Positions 30,952 through 33,742 of a DNA stretch of 33,742 nucleotides are shown here, piece after piece (within the stretch, counting starts at the first letter, position 1; every line of letters begins with the position of its first letter). Under the pieces are notes generated by a model, which saw nothing but the letters and a program-made list of their open reading frames with translations, made no database searches and was not told the origin of the DNA. The stretch is taken from the NCBI GenBank assembly GCA_017934745.1, contig JAGBIY010000049.1, positions 1 through 33,742 on the forward strand, given 5' to 3'. The translations under genes were made by a program, and so were the position numbers. The DNA comes from Treponema sp. Lineage in GTDB: Bacteria > Spirochaetota > Spirochaetia > Treponematales > Treponemataceae.

Positions 30952-32241
30952 ATGTTAAATACCTTATCTCAAGAATTGAACAACGTACTCGCAGGAACTA
31001 CAGCGGGTTCTCTTTTGTCGGACCTCGGAACAAGAATCTACTTTCCGAAGGGAATCATCGCACAGAGCGCGGAAGCGAAAAAACTCGGAAAAACGGCCAA
31101 CGCCACAATCGGAACGGCGCTGCAGAACGGCAAACCGATTATCTTGGATTCGGTACACAAATTTGCGCCGGAGTTGTCAGCGGCGGAGCTTGTGTCTTAC
31201 GCGCCGACAGCCGGAAACCCGGACTTGAGGGCGCAGTGGAAGGAGAAGATTTTCCAGAAGAACCCCGGACTCGCGGGAAAGAACGTCTCGCTCCCGGTAG
31301 TCGTTCCTGGACTCACGGCGGGAATCTCGTTCCTGTCCGACTTGTTCGTGGACGAGAAGCATCCGCTCCTGGCGGCGAACCCGAGCTGGGACAACTACGC
31401 ATTGATAGTCGAGACAAGACGCAACTCGGAACTCAGGCAGTTCAACATGTTCAAGGACGGAGGATTCGACATAGACTCTTTCAGGAAGGCGTTGGCGGAC
31501 GAGGCGAAAAGCTCCGGCTCGGTGCGCGTGATTTTGAACTTCCCGCAGAACCCGTCAGGCTATTCTCCGACGAACAAGGAAGCAAAGGAGATAATCGCCG
31601 CCATAAAGGCCGAAGCCGAGAAAGGCACGAAAATCATCGTCTGGGACGACGACGCGTATTTCGGCTTGAACTATGAAGAGGACATCTATCCGCAGTCGCT
31701 CTTCGCGGAACTCTGCGACATCCACGAGAACGTGCTCGCGGTGAAGATTGACGGCCCAACGAAGGAAGACTTCGCGTGGGGATTCAGGAACGGATTCATC
31801 ACGTTCGGCGGCAAAGGAATGACCGACGAACAGTACGACGCGCTCGTGAAGAAGCTCATGGGACTCATCCGCTCTTCAGTGAGCTGCTCCACGACACCTT
31901 CGCAGAGCATCATGCTCCGCGCCCTCAAGGAGCCGACGCTCAACGAGGAGAAGCTCTCGTACAGGAAAGTCCTCGAAAGCAGGTACAAGATTGTGAGGAA
32001 ATTCGTCGAAAGCCACAAATCGACGAAGCTCACACCCCTTCCTTTCAACTCAGGCTACTTCATGAGCTTCGCGCTCAACGGAATCGACGCGGAGGAATTG
32101 AGGCAGAGGCTTTTGAACGAGAAGGGAATCGGAACCATCGCAATCGACTCGAAGACGCTCAGGGTCGCGTTCAGCTCCCTCGACGAGGACAAAATCGACG
32201 TCGTGTACTCGGCGATTTACGAAATGGCTGAGAAATTCTAG
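30952..32241 (+). CDS. PLP-dependent aminotransferase, class I/II
   Basis: A 429-residue fold-type I aminotransferase, probably acting on aspartate, aromatic or similar amino acids. Landmarks: AGNPDLRAQW (87-96) near the substrate site, N200 in NFPQNPSGYSP, D232/D233 and Y236 in VWDDDAYFGLN, the likely PLP lysine K271 in DGPTKEDFAWG, followed by R279, and a late substrate-binding region around LRVAFSS. It resembles a group of aminotransferases common in Treponema and Clostridia that lack a detailed assignment, so the amino acid specificity is open. A promoter ends 9 nt before the ATG and there is no ribosome-binding site. A strong terminator follows, so the gene is monocistronic. Confidence 0.88.
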   Translation: MLNTLSQELNNVLAGTTAGSLLSDLGTRIYFPKGIIAQSAEAKKLGKTANATIGTALQNGKPIILDSVHKFAPELSAAELVSYAPTAGNPDLRAQWKEKIFQKNPGLAGKNVSLPVVVPGLTAGISFLSDLFVDEKHPLLAANPSWDNYALIVETRRNSELRQFNMFKDGGFDIDSFRKALADEAKSSGSVRVILNFPQNPSGYSPTNKEAKEIIAAIKAEAEKGTKIIVWDDDAYFGLNYEEDIYPQSLFAELCDIHENVLAVKIDGPTKEDFAWGFRNGFITFGGKGMTDEQYDALVKKLMGLIRSSVSCSTTPSQSIMLRALKEPTLNEEKLSYRKVLESRYKIVRKFVESHKSTKLTPLPFNSGYFMSFALNGIDAEELRQRLLNEKGIGTIAIDSKTLRVAFSSLDEDKIDVVYSAIYEMAEKF

Positions 32242-32264
32242 TTTACGGCCATTCTTCATAGCAG

Positions 32265-32295
32265 AAATCCGCAGTTCTACCTGCGGATTTTTTTT
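32265..32295 (+). terminator. Terminator after the aminotransferase gene
   Basis: Perfect 10-bp stem AAATCCGCAG (32265-32274) / CTGCGGATTT (32281-32290), 6-nt loop, T-run to 32295. Confidence 0.92.
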
Positions 32296-32303
32296 GCTAA
32301 ACT
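32275..32303 (+). promoter_or_regulatory. Candidate promoter of the solute-binding lipoprotein gene, nested in the terminator
   Basis: Extended -10 TGC-TAAACT (32295-32303) begins at the last T of the terminator T-run. A TTCTAC, which is the terminator loop, lies 17 bp upstream of the -10. The leader would be about 14 nt and contains GAGGGA. Confidence 0.4.
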
Positions 32304-32323
32304 TTCAATAAAAAAGAGGGAAC

Positions 32324-33601
32324 ATGAGAAGATTTTTTTTCATTCTGGCTTTTGTCTTGGCGTTCGGACTTTTTTCGTGCAGGACCGAACAGAAAACCAT
32401 AACGGTCTGGACAGACAAGGCGGAGATGGCGTCGTACATAGAGCTTTTCAACGTGGAGTCTCACGACGTGAAGGCGGTAATCGTCTACAAGGACGCGCTC
32501 GCGACATCGCTGCCGCCCGCGAAAGACGAGAAGAAACCAGACATCATAATCGGCTCGCTTCTCCAAAACTCGCTGACGAAGAAGAATTTCATAACGCTCG
32601 ACTCGATTCTTGGGGAGAAGAACAAGAAGGGAGAGCTGAAAAAGAACAGGCTGGACAAGGACGGATTCTACAATTCGCTCCTCGACTACGGAAAATTCAA
32701 CAGCAGGCAGTATCTCCTCCCGGTCAGCTTCAATCTGCCGATAATGATTTTCTCGAACGAGAACAAGGGCGCCATTTCCGACAAGTACACGCTCGAACTC
32801 GAAGAGATAAAGGAGATTTCCGCGAAATTCAACGCGAAGAACAAGAACGGAATGTACTCGAAGATGGGGTTCGCGCCGTCATGGAACGCGAATTTCATCT
32901 ACACGGCCGTGAAGATGAACGGAGCCGACTTCCGAGAGACTCTCAACTCGATAGTATGGAACGACAGCGCGCTTGAGATGGAAATCGAATACATGAAGGA
33001 CTGGACGAAAAAGACGAACACTTCGACGACCGCGGAACAGGACTTCTCTTTCAAATACCTCTACACGCCGAGCTACAAGCAGATTTCGTCTGGAAGGTGC
33101 CTCTTCTCCTATTCGACCACGGACGAATTCTTCTCCCTCGCGCCGGAGCAAATCCAGGACACGGACTTCAGGTGGCTCACGAAAGAGGAGATGATTTTCG
33201 CCGAGGACGACATCACCACGGCCGGAATCTACAGGAAGTCCAGGCGGAAGAGCGAATCCAAGGAATTCCTCCTGTGGCTTTTGAACAGCGAGAACCAGAA
33301 GCGGCTCCTCGACAGAAGCCAGACGATGAACCTAGGCACGAAGACGTTCGGAATCTGCAACGGATTCTCTGCGGTGAAGACCGTGAACGAGAGGTACTTT
33401 CCGACATACTACAAGAACCTCATCGGAAACCTTCCCGGAGAAAGCTCGATACAGTCTCCGTTCGCGCTGCCCCCAAGGTGGAACAGCCTGAAGAACAGGG
33501 TCATCATCCCGTACATATCGGAAGCGACGAGAACGGAGGAAGGAAAGAAAATCCAGACAATCGAAGAAAGACTGAACACCTGGTCGAAACAGTTCAACTA
33601 G
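32324..33601 (+). CDS. Solute-binding lipoprotein (ABC transporter type 1 family)
   Basis: A 425-residue lipoprotein: signal peptide with lipobox LFSC (C19), a relaxed form common in spirochaetes, then a two-lobed extracellular solute-binding fold of the sugar/oligosaccharide type. KTITVWTDKAEMASYIELFN (24-43) is the typical first strand and helix, and PDIIIGS, LLPVSFNLPIMIFSN and ESKEFLLWLLNSENQK match the usual core blocks. GAGGGA lies 3 nt before the ATG. No permease or ATPase gene follows within the window, only the repeat, so its transporter partners lie elsewhere or it has a sensory role. The ligand cannot be told from sequence. Confidence 0.85.
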   Translation: MRRFFFILAFVLAFGLFSCRTEQKTITVWTDKAEMASYIELFNVESHDVKAVIVYKDALATSLPPAKDEKKPDIIIGSLLQNSLTKKNFITLDSILGEKNKKGELKKNRLDKDGFYNSLLDYGKFNSRQYLLPVSFNLPIMIFSNENKGAISDKYTLELEEIKEISAKFNAKNKNGMYSKMGFAPSWNANFIYTAVKMNGADFRETLNSIVWNDSALEMEIEYMKDWTKKTNTSTTAEQDFSFKYLYTPSYKQISSGRCLFSYSTTDEFFSLAPEQIQDTDFRWLTKEEMIFAEDDITTAGIYRKSRRKSESKEFLLWLLNSENQKRLLDRSQTMNLGTKTFGICNGFSAVKTVNERYFPTYYKNLIGNLPGESSIQSPFALPPRWNSLKNRVIIPYISEATRTEEGKKIQTIEERLNTWSKQFN

Positions 33602-33604
33602 ATG

Positions 33605-33742
33605 GGCGAAAGTCGAGTTTTCACAGTGCAATGGCAGAAACGAGCGGAAGCGGGGTTCCGTCAACAAAAACACTCAGCCACCGCGGAGCGGTACTGCCGT
33701 TTTTGTTGGCGGGTTCCCGCTGGGAGCTTGTTTCTGCAACTA
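33605..33742 (+). repeat. Structured repeat, copy 3 (cut by window end)
   Basis: Starts 4 bp after the lipoprotein stop with GGCGAAAGTCGAGTTTTCAC and runs to GTTTCTGCAACTA at the last base. The central stem is GTCAACAAAAAC (33660-33671) / GTTTTTGTTGGC (33699-33710), which differs from copy 2 by paired changes, and the tip is CCGC-GGA-GCGG (33681-33691). The distal terminal repeat is missing because the window ends. It probably also ends transcription of the preceding gene. Confidence 0.87.

Overview
The window reads as a contig from a host-associated spirochaete, most likely a gut or rumen Treponema. This is inferred from the gene set (a spirochaete-type Bat operon, N-terminal lipoprotein signals with relaxed lipoboxes, a regulator that joins a LacI-type sensor to an AraC DNA-binding domain, a cytoplasmic hybrid kinase) and from pectin side-chain esterases; no marker gene fixes the species. 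Both window ends lie inside copies of the same ~170-bp structured repeat, so the sequence probably stops where a short-read assembly broke.

Layout. 1-180: repeat copy 1. 193-2176: purU and azlC-azlD, divergent from back-to-back promoters. 2205-3673: ackA with its own promoter and terminator. 3716-4787: a small AT-rich three-gene cassette (DUF3791-like, DUF3990 ADP-ribosyltransferase-like, second small DUF3791-like) between 15-bp perfect direct repeats; a candidate toxin-antitoxin or defence module. 4848-8523 (minus): an NSS-family Na+-coupled transporter and a 729-residue XylR-like regulator. 8524-8835: AT-rich control region. 8836-16642: four SGNH/GDSL (CE12-like) esterases arranged as an inverted duplication, A-B on plus as lipoproteins and B'-A' on minus as soluble exported proteins. 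16675-16940: a degenerate and an intact repeat copy. 16945-20939: a DJ-1/PfpI protein, then a response regulator and an overlapping hybrid histidine kinase with REC and Hpt domains. 20982-22556: PHP-family histidinol-phosphatase, DksA/TraR zinc-finger protein, infA. 22661-30877 (minus): moxR, DUF58, a membrane protein, batA, batB/C fusion, batD-SH3, followed by smr and a membrane J-domain gene. 30952-33601: a PLP aminotransferase and a solute-binding lipoprotein. 33602-33742: repeat copy 3.

How it fits together. The esterase cluster with the XylR-like regulator looks like a sensing and de-acetylation unit for pectin (rhamnogalacturonan), with lipid-anchored and released enzyme versions. The Bat genes form a tightly overlapping membrane/periplasm VWA-MoxR system. 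The response regulator and kinase form a closed multistep phosphorelay without a membrane sensor. A cross-cutting signal is that purU, azlC, the NSS transporter, the regulator and the aminotransferase each have a -10-like hexamer only 7-9 nt before the start codon and no Shine-Dalgarno, suggesting leaderless mRNAs, while other genes have ordinary AGGAG-type sites.
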